This document shows, piece by piece, positions 43,634-53,021 of a stretch of DNA of 64,000 bases. The notes below the pieces were generated by a model. It did no database searches, was not told the DNA's origin, and saw nothing but the letters and a program-made list of their open reading frames with translations. The stretch comes from Saccharibacillus deserti (GTDB taxonomy: Bacteria > Bacillota > Bacilli > Paenibacillales > Paenibacillaceae). The number at the start of each line of letters is the position of its first letter. The stretch's first letter is position 1. Location: the NCBI RefSeq assembly GCF_013618475.1, contig NZ_JABJVN010000002.1:310001-374000 (forward strand). The letters run 5' to 3'. The translations under genes were made by a program, and so were the position numbers.

Positions 43634-45568
43634 ATGAAATCTTACACACTGGAGGAGAGTAAACTGAGTATTAAAGCGAGCCTCAGAGTGCTTGAAACGA
43701 CGGACCTGCATGTTCATATGATGAATTACGATTATTACGGAGACCGTCCCGTACTGGAGTACGGATTCGCGCAGACGGCTGCCCTGATTCGCCAGGCGAG
43801 AGCGGAGCGCAGAAACGTGCTGCTGTTCGATAACGGCGATCTGCTGCAGGGCAATCCTATGGGGGATTATGTGGCATCCGGCGGCATTCTGGACCGAACC
43901 GGGCGGATTCACCCGGTGTACGAAGCGATGAACAGTCTCGGCTACGATGCAGCGACGCTTGGCAACCACGAATTCAATTACGGGCTGGAATATCTGGGTC
44001 AAGCGCTGAAAGGTTCGGCTTTTCCCTATACGAACGCCAACTTGTATCTGGACGGAGAAGAAGGAGCGAACGGTCCGCACTATCTGCCTCCGTATCTGCT
44101 GCTCGAACGCACGATCGAAGACGAGCAGGGCGGGATTCATCCGATCAAGGTCGGCGTTATCGGTCTGGTGACTCCGCAGATCATGAATTGGGACAAAGCC
44201 AATCTGGAAGGCCGGCTGCAGGCGGAAGATATGGTGGAAGCGGCCAAAACGTTCGTGCCGAAACTCAAAGCGGAAGGAGCGGATCTGGTGATCCTGCTCG
44301 CCCACTGCGGCTATGAAGAAGTGGAAGAAGCGCCGATGACGGAAAACGCGGTGCTTCATCTGAGCGGGGTTCCGGACATCGACGTTATTTTGTTCGGGCA
44401 TGCGCACAAAGTTTTCCCGGGACCGGCTTTTGCAGGCAGGGAAGGCGTCGATCTTGCGAGCGGGACGATCAACGGTATTCCGGCGGTCGAAGCGGGCTAC
44501 GCGGGCGACCATCTCGGCGTCGTCGATCTGGAACTGGAATGGATCGGCGGAGCTTGGAAAGTGACGGCCGGCCGCGCCGAAGCGCGTCCGGTCTACGATG
44601 CAGCGAAGGCGGCGCCGCTTGTGCGGACGGACGAACAGGTGGCGGAGTGTCTCGGCGAAGCGCATGCGGGCACGCTGTCCTATATCCGCACCGCCGTCGG
44701 CGAATCGACGGAGCCGATCGACAGCTTCTTCGCTCTGGTCTCGGACAGTGCTTCGGTGCAGATCGTCAACGACGCGCAGCGCTGGTATTTGCAGCAGGAA
44801 CTGCGGGGTACGCCATACGAAGGACTTCCGGTGCTGGCGGCCGGCGCGCCGTTCAAGACGGGAGGGCGATACGGTCCGGCGTACTATACGAATATTCCGG
44901 CCGGGCCGCTTGCGGTCAAGCATATCGCGGACCTCTACAATTATCCCAACACGCTGTGCGCCCTGCTGCTGACCGGGGCGGAGATCAAGGAATGGCTGGA
45001 ATGGGCCGCGGGCCTGTTTCTTCGGATCGATCCGCAGGGCGGGAACGGTCAGAGTTTGATCGATCCGGATTTCCCGTCGTTCAACTTCGATATTATCGAC
45101 GGGGTTTCGTATACGATCGATATCTCGCAGCCGGCCAAGTACTCGGCTTCCTGCGAGCTGCTGCACGCGGAAGCTTCGCGGATCGGCGATCTTCGCTTCG
45201 AAGGACGTCTTGTGGAAGCGGACGAACGCTTCGTGATCGCGACCAACAACTATCGGGCATTCTCCACGCCGGTCGCCAATCCCGACGGACAGCGGATCAT
45301 CCTCGCTTCGCCGGACGAGAACCGGCAGATTCTGACCGATTATATCCGCAGCTCCGCTTCTCTGGCGCCGAAAGCGGATCACAATTGGAAGCTGGCCGGC
45401 GTGCCGGCCGGATTGAAAGTCCAGCTGCTCTCGTCGCCGGACGCACGCGCAAACGGACTGCCTTCGGGTATTGCTTTTGCCGGTATGGCGGACGGGGGCT
45501 TCGCCCGCTTTGATGTCGAAGTGTCCGCCCTGGGCGGGAACCAAGAGGCGGTCCTCCCAATTCAATAA
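43634..45568 (+). CDS. 5'-nucleotidase / 2',3'-cyclic phosphodiesterase-like metallophosphoesterase
   Basis: Two-domain protein of up to 644 residues: calcineurin-like metallophosphatase (ETTDLHVHM, LLFDNGDLLQGNP, LGNHEFNYG, LLAHCGYEE, LFGHAHKVFPG) and the C-terminal 5'-nucleotidase domain (VSDSASVQIVNDAQRWY, AAGAPFKTGGRYG). There is no signal peptide, unlike most CpdB/YfkN enzymes, so it may act in the cytosol. Start is uncertain: ATG 43634 has a poor SD, whereas a GGAGGAG (43651-43657) sits 7 nt before an in-frame CTG at 43664. Possible phosphate-scavenging partner of the divergent phn operon. Confidence 0.9.
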   Translation: MKSYTLEESKLSIKASLRVLETTDLHVHMMNYDYYGDRPVLEYGFAQTAALIRQARAERRNVLLFDNGDLLQGNPMGDYVASGGILDRTGRIHPVYEAMNSLGYDAATLGNHEFNYGLEYLGQALKGSAFPYTNANLYLDGEEGANGPHYLPPYLLLERTIEDEQGGIHPIKVGVIGLVTPQIMNWDKANLEGRLQAEDMVEAAKTFVPKLKAEGADLVILLAHCGYEEVEEAPMTENAVLHLSGVPDIDVILFGHAHKVFPGPAFAGREGVDLASGTINGIPAVEAGYAGDHLGVVDLELEWIGGAWKVTAGRAEARPVYDAAKAAPLVRTDEQVAECLGEAHAGTLSYIRTAVGESTEPIDSFFALVSDSASVQIVNDAQRWYLQQELRGTPYEGLPVLAAGAPFKTGGRYGPAYYTNIPAGPLAVKHIADLYNYPNTLCALLLTGAEIKEWLEWAAGLFLRIDPQGGNGQSLIDPDFPSFNFDIIDGVSYTIDISQPAKYSASCELLHAEASRIGDLRFEGRLVEADERFVIATNNYRAFSTPVANPDGQRIILASPDENRQILTDYIRSSASLAPKADHNWKLAGVPAGLKVQLLSSPDARANGLPSGIAFAGMADGGFARFDVEVSALGGNQEAVLPIQ

Positions 45569-45583
45569 ACCTCCCGATCACTG

Positions 45584-45622
45584 AAAAAGAGCCCGTTTCG
45601 CGAAATCGCGAAACGGGCTCTT
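45584..45622. terminator. bidirectional terminator
   Basis: AAAAAGAGCCCGTTTCGCGA/TCGCGAAACGGGCTCTT between the converging nucleotidase and apbE genes; the T tract is short on the plus strand. Confidence 0.85.
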
Positions 45623-45690
45623 CGGGTTGGGCAGGAACGGCGTATGCCCATGAATAGGACGAGGACTTCGCAGCCGGACGAGAAAGCCGT

Positions 45691-46773
45691 TTACTCGTCC
45701 GCCATCCGGTAAATGGCGGAACTGAGCTTGATACGGCCTTTGAGTCCGCTGGTCGCATGGATTTGGTTGTCGTCCATGATGAAAAAGGCTTCCACACCGG
45801 GCTGCTGCTCGATATAGGCCATGCCGTCTTCCAGCCCCATCACGAAAGCGGCGGTGGACAGGGCATCGGCATCCGTCGCTTTGTCGCTGACAATCGTGAT
45901 ACTTTTCAGGCCGTTCTGGGTGGGATAACCGGTACGCGGATCCAGAATATGGTGATAGCGTACCCCGTCTTGGATAAAGAAGCGTTCATACACGCCCGAC
46001 GAATCGATGGTCTCGTCGTTGATCTGGATCTTGCCGAGCCGGCTGCCCCGATTCTTGTCCGGGTCCTGCAGACCGACATTCCAATCCGCGCCGCCCGGTT
46101 TGCCGCCGACGGCTATGATGCTGCTGCCGCCGAGGTTGATCAACGCGCTGTCCAGCCGGTGGTCATGCAGATAGGCGGACACCTGGTCGGCCGCGTACCC
46201 TTTGCCGATCGAACCGAGATCGAGGACCATGCCCTTTTTTTCGAGTTTGATCGTACGGTTGGCTTCATCGAGCGTTACGCTGCGGTAGTCCGTCAAGCTG
46301 CGCGCTTTGTCCAGATCCGGCTTGGCAGGAACTTGGGCGCCTTCGTGACCGATATCCCACAGATTGATCAGAGGGCCGATTGAAGGATCCAGCAGGCCGT
46401 TCGTATCTTTGGCGTACTGGAGAGCCATTTTTACGACATCAAAAGTCCCCCGGGAGACCTTGACCGCTGATTTTCCCGCTTCGGCGTTCACTTTGTACAG
46501 ATCGCTTTTTTCGTTCGTCCGGCTGAGCTCCAGATCGATTCTGCCGAGCAGGTCGCGAATCCCGTCTATATGCTGTTCGGTCGCCTTTTCGTCATAGATT
46601 TTGATCGTCGCTACCGTATCGTATACGTAGAAAGTCGCCGACAGGGGTTGAGCCTGTTCGGTCTGCGCCGCTTGGGCCGTTCTGCCCGACTCTTGGCCGC
46701 ATCCGCTTAATACCGTAGTCAAAATCACAGCGGCAGCCGCCGTTTTTATCATTTTCCCCGTAGATTTTCGCAT
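45691..46773 (-). CDS. apbE: FAD:protein FMN transferase, lipoprotein
   Basis: Transfers FMN from FAD to Thr residues of extracytoplasmic proteins. The 360-residue protein has a lipobox (TTVLSGCGQ) and ApbE motifs: the acidic LDLGSIGKGYAADQV, LINLGGSSIIAVGG and HHILDPRTGYP, then the metal-binding SDKATDADALSTAAFVMG. Start taken at ATG 46773; a TTG two codons earlier shares the SD AGGACGGTGA. No flavoprotein target (Rnf, Nqr, FMN-bind) is seen beside it. Confidence 0.94.
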   Translation of the reverse strand: MRKSTGKMIKTAAAAVILTTVLSGCGQESGRTAQAAQTEQAQPLSATFYVYDTVATIKIYDEKATEQHIDGIRDLLGRIDLELSRTNEKSDLYKVNAEAGKSAVKVSRGTFDVVKMALQYAKDTNGLLDPSIGPLINLWDIGHEGAQVPAKPDLDKARSLTDYRSVTLDEANRTIKLEKKGMVLDLGSIGKGYAADQVSAYLHDHRLDSALINLGGSSIIAVGGKPGGADWNVGLQDPDKNRGSRLGKIQINDETIDSSGVYERFFIQDGVRYHHILDPRTGYPTQNGLKSITIVSDKATDADALSTAAFVMGLEDGMAYIEQQPGVEAFFIMDDNQIHATSGLKGRIKLSSAIYRMADE

Positions 46774-46887
46774 CTTCAAGTCACCGTCCTGTCAGAATAG
46801 GCGTTCACCGTTTGCCGTTTCGACAAAGTCTTGTGAAATGTCCCACATTCATCATACTCCAGGCAGCAACCCAAAAGAGAACGGAAA

Positions 46888-48459
46888 TTAGTCAAATTTT
46901 TGATTGTTTTTGATGGAAAGATCTTTTTCTCCTGCGGCAGCGGCATCCAGCATGGATCTGTAATCGGCGATCATCCGTTTCTCGCGTTTTCTGTTCTCCC
47001 GGTCTTCTTCGGACAGGGCTTTGTAGAGAGAGACGCACATGCCGATCATAATAATGGCGAAAGGCAGAGCGACCACAATAGAAGCGGTCTGCAAGGCTGT
47101 TAAGCCCCCGCTGATCAGCAGTACGACTGCGATCGACGATTGAACCAAGCCCCAAGTGATCTTGATTTTTGAAGAAGGATTGAGATTGCCGTTTGAAGAC
47201 AGCATACCCAGTACGAACGTAGCGGAATCTGCCGAAGTAATAAAGAACATGGCAATCAGCAGCAGCGCAATTAAAGCGGCAATAGATCCCAGAGGAAGGT
47301 TTTGCAGCATCAGGAACAGCGCGGAAGTGACGTCTTCCTTAACCGCTTCGGCAAGTCCGCTGTTTTGGAAGCACTCGGAGTAAATGCCCGAACCGCCGAA
47401 TACGGCGAACCAAAAACAGCCGAACAGGCTGGGAACGAGCAGAACGCCCAGAACGAACTGACGAATAGTGCGTCCCCGAGATACACGGGCGATAAAGGTA
47501 CCGACAAACGGTGCCCAGGAAATCCACCAGGCCCAGTAAAACAGTGTCCAAGCGGCGACCCAGGTGCTATCGGAGAACGGCGTCATACGCAGGCTCATCT
47601 GGATCAGATTTTGTACGTAGCCTCCAAGCGTAACGGTAAAAGTATCGAAAATGAAAGCGGTAGGGCCGACGAACAAAACGAACAGCATGAGAACGACAGC
47701 GACAGTCAGGTTCACATTGCTCAAAATGCGTATGCCTTTGTCAAGTCCGGTCGTCGAAGAGATCAGGTACAATACGGTCACAACCGCGATAATAATCACC
47801 TGAACGACGGTGGTGCTGGCATAACCGAATATTTGCTGGATTCCTCCTGCGATCTGCAGCGTTCCCAGGCCGAGCGACGTCGCTACGCCAAAAGCGGTTG
47901 CGATGACGGCGAGCACATCGATGGTCTTGCCGATCGGCCCATTGACCCGGTCGCCGAGCAGAGGAACGAATGTGGAACTGATCAGTCCTTTGTAGCCTTT
48001 TCTAAACTGGAAGTAAGCGAGTGCGAGCGAGATGACCGAGTAGATCGCCCAAGGATGCAGTCCCCAATGGAAAAAGGAATAACGCATGGCGATTCGTGCC
48101 GCCTGCGAGGTACCGGGCTCCGTATCTTCCGGCGGATCGATGTAATGGGATACCGGCTCGGCGACTCCCCAGAACACCAAACCGATCCCCATACCTGCAC
48201 TAAACAGCATGGCAAACCAAGAGGTTGTCGAGTATTCGGGTTCATCTTCGTCTTTGCCCAATTTGATGAGGCCAAAACGGCTGAACGCCAGATAGAGTGC
48301 GAAAATCAAAAATCCGAAAGCGGAAAGCAGATAAAACCAGCCGAATTTTTCTGTGGAAAAGTCCAAAGCCATCTGCGCAGTGCTTCCCAGCTGATCGGGA
48401 AACAGAGCGCCCCATAAGACAAAAGCGAGAATAATCGCCAAAGCGACGGCGAAAACCAT
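46888..48459 (-). CDS. BCCT family betaine/carnitine/choline transporter
   Basis: Twelve-helix osmolyte transporter of 523 residues. The BCCT glycine motif GMGIGLVFWGVAEPV and the helix 8 aromatic segment WTLFYWAWWISWAPFVGTFIARVSRGRTIR are clear. It probably imports glycine betaine with sodium, like OpuD, for osmoprotection. GGAAGGGG precedes the ATG. It lies downstream of the oxidoreductase gene but behind that gene's terminator. Confidence 0.94.
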   Translation of the reverse strand: MVFAVALAIILAFVLWGALFPDQLGSTAQMALDFSTEKFGWFYLLSAFGFLIFALYLAFSRFGLIKLGKDEDEPEYSTTSWFAMLFSAGMGIGLVFWGVAEPVSHYIDPPEDTEPGTSQAARIAMRYSFFHWGLHPWAIYSVISLALAYFQFRKGYKGLISSTFVPLLGDRVNGPIGKTIDVLAVIATAFGVATSLGLGTLQIAGGIQQIFGYASTTVVQVIIIAVVTVLYLISSTTGLDKGIRILSNVNLTVAVVLMLFVLFVGPTAFIFDTFTVTLGGYVQNLIQMSLRMTPFSDSTWVAAWTLFYWAWWISWAPFVGTFIARVSRGRTIRQFVLGVLLVPSLFGCFWFAVFGGSGIYSECFQNSGLAEAVKEDVTSALFLMLQNLPLGSIAALIALLLIAMFFITSADSATFVLGMLSSNGNLNPSSKIKITWGLVQSSIAVVLLISGGLTALQTASIVVALPFAIIMIGMCVSLYKALSEEDRENRKREKRMIADYRSMLDAAAAGEKDLSIKNNQKFD

Positions 48460-48551
48460 AAATTTAACCCCTTCCGAGTATGTATTCCTGATCGAGCATG
48501 GACCGGTCAGGCCTGCTGACAGTGATTTACCCAGTAAGGGAATAAACGAAA

Positions 48552-48573
48552 AAAAAGCCGATCAGAGATCGGC
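48552..48573 (-). terminator. terminator overlapping the end of the Gfo/Idh/MocA gene
   Basis: GCCGATC-TCT-GATCGGC followed by T8 on the minus strand. The TGA stop codon of the oxidoreductase lies within the stem-loop. Confidence 0.88.
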
Positions 48574-49545
48574 GGCGTAGACAAGTCCGAACTGTCGGCG
48601 GGCTTCTTCCATGACTTCGGCAGCGGCGAGCGAACAGTCACGGGAATTGACGGATGATTCGGAGGCTCCCGAGCGAATCACGTCGACGAATTCCTGGATT
48701 TCATAACTCATGACCGGCTTGCCGGCCGGCTCGCTGATATCTTCGATACTGCCGTCGCGGTAGCGGATCTGCACGCTGCCCGGCTCACTGATCTTGTCGA
48801 TCAGAATGCTGCCGAGTTCCCCTTGAATCTCCGAAGGTACGAGCGAATCGGTGATTTTGGAGAACATTACGACCGCATCCATATCCGCATAGCGGGCCAG
48901 CAGGCTGCCTTCGCCGTCTACACCGGATTCCAGCATATAGGCATTCGCTTTGACTTCCTGCGGCCGGCCGAACAGCAGCACCATCGGATAGATACAGTAC
49001 AGGCCCAGATCCATCAGCGCTCCGTTGGAGAACTCCGGCCGGAACGCGTTGAGCACCATGCCTTCCTTGTAGGCGTCGTAGCGGGAAGAATACTGGCCGT
49101 AGTTGGCGAAATAACGCCGGATCGGCCCGATCTTGTGCAGATTCTCCCGCAGCAGGGCAAAGGAAGGAAGCAGCGTCGTCTTGACCGCTTCCATCAGCAC
49201 GGCACCGCCTTCTTCGGCGGCCGCAAACATCTCGCGGACTTCGCGGCTGTTGGAAGCCATCGGTTTCTCGCACAGGACATGCTTGCCGTTCTTCAGAAAC
49301 AAGACGGCCTGCTCCGCGTGCAGAGAGTTGGGGCTCGCGATATAGACGGCGTCGATCCGGTCGGAAACGGCCATTTCATCCAGGTCCGTAAACGTAGCTC
49401 CGATCCCGTAACGGTCCGCGAATTCCCGCGCGCGTCCTTCGGTCCGCGAGTAGACCGCGGCCAGTGCAAGCCCATCCGCCTGCCGCGCCGCGTCGATAAA
49501 GCGTTCCGTAATAAAATTCGTGCCGATCATCCCGAATCGAATCAT
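48562..49545 (-). CDS. Gfo/Idh/MocA family oxidoreductase
   Basis: NAD(P)-dependent sugar or inositol dehydrogenase-like enzyme of 327 residues. N-terminal Rossmann domain (FGMIGTNFITERF, then AVYSRT), the EKP motif in HVLCEKPMASN with the conserved Lys, and a C-terminal alpha/beta domain. ATG at 49545 follows GGGAGTGG; the frame extends 15 codons upstream without support. The substrate cannot be deduced; no sugar operon surrounds it. Confidence 0.92.
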   Translation of the reverse strand: MIRFGMIGTNFITERFIDAARQADGLALAAVYSRTEGRAREFADRYGIGATFTDLDEMAVSDRIDAVYIASPNSLHAEQAVLFLKNGKHVLCEKPMASNSREVREMFAAAEEGGAVLMEAVKTTLLPSFALLRENLHKIGPIRRYFANYGQYSSRYDAYKEGMVLNAFRPEFSNGALMDLGLYCIYPMVLLFGRPQEVKANAYMLESGVDGEGSLLARYADMDAVVMFSKITDSLVPSEIQGELGSILIDKISEPGSVQIRYRDGSIEDISEPAGKPVMSYEIQEFVDVIRSGASESSVNSRDCSLAAAEVMEEARRQFGLVYAADL

Positions 49546-49619
49546 GAAGTAATCCACTCCCAGCTCATGTATTGAAAATACCGATAACATTCCCGTTTAT
49601 CATAACATGATTCGTCAAT

Positions 49620-50033
49620 TTAGGATTCCATATTTTTGACGTTGCGCAGCGTCGATTCAGCGCTTTCTTCATTGGACTTTGGAATGATGGACAGATTTCC
49701 ATGGGGTTCGAGAACAAAGCGTGAATCTTTTTCATGGAATCGCGGCCCTGACTTCTTGCGATCTGCCATAATTCATCATGACTCATCCGTGCTTTTTCAT
49801 CGCGTCGGACAGAAAATGACCGTCGTGGTCAAGCAGCGTGGGTGCCGATTTGACCGCTTTTTCGAATGGTCCGAAATGCGACGTCAACCAGAAAACGGGA
49901 AACCGCATGCCGACCAGAACCGGATAGGCTGTCAGCCCATCGTTCAGCGTAATCGATTGGTTTAGCAGAATAGTGGCAAGTTATAAGCGAGTACGCCGAT
50001 CAGCAGCGTTCTGCCGATGAATTCCCAACTGTT
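49620..50033 (-). pseudogene. decayed DUF421/YetF family membrane protein
   Basis: Fragments in three reading frames line up in order with DUF421 proteins. N-terminal FIGRTLLIGVLAYN (~50025-49985) stops early at TAA. Then comes LNQSITLNDGLTAYPVLVG through PTLLDHDGHFLSDAMKKHG, ending at a TGA near 49795. In a second frame follows SHDELWQIARSQGRDSMKKIHA, and in a third VLEPHGNLSIIPKSNEES to a final TAA at 49620. The jump from GVLAY to NQSITL implies an internal deletion of roughly 40-50 residues (most of the membrane region), and at least two frameshifts follow. A GAGAGGAGG SD remnant lies upstream at ~50050. Confidence 0.78.
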
Positions 50034-50076
50034 GAATAATAGGTTCCAACCTCCTCTCGATGCCCGATTACCCGGT

Positions 50077-51903
50077 TTATCCGCGCAGCCACATTGTTCG
50101 ATAATCCGGAAAGGCGTAGGGACTCAAGCGGACGTCCTGAAGCCGGGAATCGTACACCGTATGTTGAAAGGTGGTATACAGCGGGAGCCATACGCCGGCG
50201 CGCTCCAGTTCTTCCATGATGCCGTCCAGCCGCCGGCGTCTCGCTTGAGGCTCGGGTTCGCTTCTGATTTCCGCAACCTCGGCATTTAATGCCTCAAGCT
50301 GCGGCTCGGCAAGCACATTTTGCAGGACACCGGAAAGTTCGGACAGCAGCGCGAGTTTGGACAATTCGGGAGAAGGGTGAAGCACAATGCTACCCAGCAG
50401 AAGATCGGCGGGTTCATCGAAAAGAGTCCATTGCCCGAAAGGCAGTATGCCGGACTCGCAATCGATTCCGCCGCGTCCGAGTTGTTCCCCAACCCATTCC
50501 AAGTCTTCGGCATGCAGCGGCATATCGTAGGAAGAGAGGCGGAGCGGACAGCAGCCCGGCTCCGAATAGGACGGATGAACGCGCAATGGCTCGGCAGCTG
50601 TCTGATCGACTTCGGGCAGGCGGAAGATCAGGGCGGTCTCCTTGTGGGAATGGTCGAGCTTGATCAGGTCCGGTGCGCTGCCGGAAATGCGATATAAACC
50701 TTCAAGAGGCTGGCGGTTGCCGCCCAATGCCCGAGCCGGCTCCCTTTCCCTGATCAATCGGGCTGCCTTGCTGCGGAATTCCCGGCTGAGCTGCGGACCG
50801 TTTTTTTTAAAATTGAATACCAAAAATTTAAGTTCCAGCTTTTCTCGCGATAGTTCAAATTCTTTTTTTCGGGAGTCCGTACTCTTTTCACGGAAAGGCA
50901 CAAAGCCAATTTGATCGGCGCCGGGAATGCTGCCAAAGTCGGCAAGCACCCACATGACCACTTTGTCCAGGTGAGGACGTCCCAGAAAGTAATGGTCGAA
51001 AGCTTTGATCGTCAATCCATTGGTGCTGCGGTGCGTCAGGACATAAGGACCGCTTCCCGAAAAGGGCGGCGCATGCAGGGCATCCTCGCGAACAATGGAA
51101 GAGGAGGGAAAGGCTAGAATGTCCGCCAACAACGGTTCGGGAACGGAAGTTTCGATTTTAAGTTTGTAAGGTCCGTCCATTTTGATCCTGGATAGATTGC
51201 TGTACCAGTGCCTGTGCGGCGAAGCCGTATCGGAACTGCGAAGTCGCTTAAGCGTGAATGCCGCATCCCGGGCCGTTAATTCCGAACCGTCATGAAAAAG
51301 AACGCCTTTTCGCAAATAAAAAGTCCAGCGGGTATAGTCTTCGGAATGTTCCCAAGCATGGGCGATATGAGCGGTCGCGCTTCCGTCTGCCGCCGGCAGC
51401 AGAAGAGGATCGAACAACTGTCCAATCAGATGGTACTCGGTTTGGCGTACGGCAAAAGCCGGATCAAGCGGACCGGCCGCCCGATAAAACGAAAAATGCA
51501 GCGATTCCTCGATAACCCTTCGACCGCCGCGCTCGGCTGCTTCCAATCGGTATCCCATACGCTGCGAAAGCCAAGCGGCAAAACGGCGTTCCGCCGCCGC
51601 GCTTGTCGACAGCGAGGAAAAGGCGCGTTCGAGATGGCCCGAATCAAAGTCTTTGCAGCTTCTCGCGAAAAGAAGGTCTTCCGGAGAGATCAGAAGGTGC
51701 AGACGCGAACGTCGGCTTCTGCCGCTGCCGGGCCGCCACGTGGCCCACCCTGCCGACTCCCATTTCCGCAGCAGAAATACGGTATTTCGGGTTGTGCAGC
51801 ACAGCAGTTCGGCAAGTGCTGCAAGCGTAACGGAAACTTCGCTGCGGCGGTATTCGGCGGGAAGTTTCTCATAAAGATAAATATAATGGTCTTCGGGCTG
51901 CAC
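50077..51903 (-). CDS. SgrR-like regulator with solute-binding domain
   Basis: 608-residue protein with an N-terminal winged-helix SgrR_N-type domain (residues ~1-110: LAALAELLCCTTRNTVFLLRKW) fused to an SBP_bac_5-like peptide/nickel-binding domain (WTFYLRKGVLFHDGSELTARDAAFTL). No signal peptide, so it acts inside the cell, probably as a transcription regulator that senses a ligand with the binding-protein fold. GTG 51903 has AAAGGAG 7 nt upstream. It is divergent from an EamA transporter gene, its likely target. Confidence 0.87.
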   Translation of the reverse strand: MQPEDHYIYLYEKLPAEYRRSEVSVTLAALAELLCCTTRNTVFLLRKWESAGWATWRPGSGRSRRSRLHLLISPEDLLFARSCKDFDSGHLERAFSSLSTSAAAERRFAAWLSQRMGYRLEAAERGGRRVIEESLHFSFYRAAGPLDPAFAVRQTEYHLIGQLFDPLLLPAADGSATAHIAHAWEHSEDYTRWTFYLRKGVLFHDGSELTARDAAFTLKRLRSSDTASPHRHWYSNLSRIKMDGPYKLKIETSVPEPLLADILAFPSSSIVREDALHAPPFSGSGPYVLTHRSTNGLTIKAFDHYFLGRPHLDKVVMWVLADFGSIPGADQIGFVPFREKSTDSRKKEFELSREKLELKFLVFNFKKNGPQLSREFRSKAARLIREREPARALGGNRQPLEGLYRISGSAPDLIKLDHSHKETALIFRLPEVDQTAAEPLRVHPSYSEPGCCPLRLSSYDMPLHAEDLEWVGEQLGRGGIDCESGILPFGQWTLFDEPADLLLGSIVLHPSPELSKLALLSELSGVLQNVLAEPQLEALNAEVAEIRSEPEPQARRRRLDGIMEELERAGVWLPLYTTFQHTVYDSRLQDVRLSPYAFPDYRTMWLRG

Positions 51904-52062
51904 GAAATCGCTCCTTTGCAAAAGGGTGAAAAGATTTGCTGTCCGTTATTCGCTTTTTCTTCATCCTTAAACGAACCATAATCAAGCAGACGGCAGTCGC
52001 GGGCATTTTTGCGGCACTGCCGATCTTAAGCCGAAATCCGGGCGTCGAAAGGATGAAACGAT

Positions 52063-53004
52063 ATGCTGAAGCGGATGCTTGCTTTGAGTATGGCCGTTCT
52101 TGTGACTTGGATCTGGTCGTCTTCTTATTTTCTCAACGTTTATGCTTTTGAACAAGGAATCGGTCCTTTTACCCTGTCGGGTTTGCGTTTTCTGATCGGT
52201 TCCGCTGTCCTTGGCGTTATCTTTCGGCCGAATTATCGGGAGAAAAGGGCGAATGGCAGGGAAGCGGCAAATCGTCCGAAAAAGCGTCCGCCTCTTTATG
52301 TATGGCTTCTGCTGGGAGTTTCGGGTTATGCGGCGGCGCAGGGGCTGCAGTATGCGGGTCAAAAGCTGCTCGAGCCGACGCAGGTATCTTTGATTCTAAG
52401 CATGGGCAATACGTTGATGGTGCTGGCAGTCGATCGACTCGGCGCCGGAGAATCCCGGGACGGGGTTACCGTTCCGGGAGCGCTCGTCATGATTGCGGGA
52501 GTCGTTTTGTTTTATTTCCCCTGGGATTTCGGCGGGGGGAGCGCTTCGGGAATCGCGCTCGTGCTGCTTTCGTCAGCCGGTTATGCGCTGCACTTGACGC
52601 TCAATCGTCGGATGCTCGCCAATGCCTGGTCGGATCCTTTTCTGCTGACGCTTGTTCCGATGGCAATCGGCGGCGCCATTCTGTTAAGCTGCGGCTTGGC
52701 ATTCGAAGAAGCGCCCCGCCTTAGCGGAGCGCTTGTCGGAGTCGTGCTGTGTCTCGGAATCGTGAACGGAGCGGCGGCTTTTTTGCTGTGGACATGGAGC
52801 CAACAATTTCTGACCGCGGGCGACAGCGGATTGATCAACAATTTGATGCTGCCCGAAATCGCGCTGCTCGAAATCGTTCTTTTTGACCGAAGTTTCGAGG
52901 CCTGGCAGTGGGCCGGAATTATTCTGGTGCTGGCGGCCGTCATTTGTGTGCAGGTAAGCAGGCAGCTTCGCGTTAGCCGCGCAGCTGGCGGTCGTTCCTC
53001 TTGA
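52063..53004 (+). CDS. EamA/DMT family transporter
   Basis: Ten-helix drug/metabolite transporter of 313 residues built from two EamA repeats (TWIWSSSYFLNVYAF, residues ~15-29 and NRRMLANAW through WAGIILVLAAVIC). Possible exporter of amino acids or metabolites. AAAGGATG precedes the ATG. Divergence from the SgrR-like gene with a 159-nt shared promoter region suggests regulation by that protein. Confidence 0.92.
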   Translation: MLKRMLALSMAVLVTWIWSSSYFLNVYAFEQGIGPFTLSGLRFLIGSAVLGVIFRPNYREKRANGREAANRPKKRPPLYVWLLLGVSGYAAAQGLQYAGQKLLEPTQVSLILSMGNTLMVLAVDRLGAGESRDGVTVPGALVMIAGVVLFYFPWDFGGGSASGIALVLLSSAGYALHLTLNRRMLANAWSDPFLLTLVPMAIGGAILLSCGLAFEEAPRLSGALVGVVLCLGIVNGAAAFLLWTWSQQFLTAGDSGLINNLMLPEIALLEIVLFDRSFEAWQWAGIILVLAAVICVQVSRQLRVSRAAGGRSS

Positions 53005-53021
53005 GATCGCGTCCGCGCCTT

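Noticed and set aside
43577-45565. 662-codon minus-strand ORF
   Set aside because: Complement of the nucleotidase gene, which has full metallophosphatase motifs.
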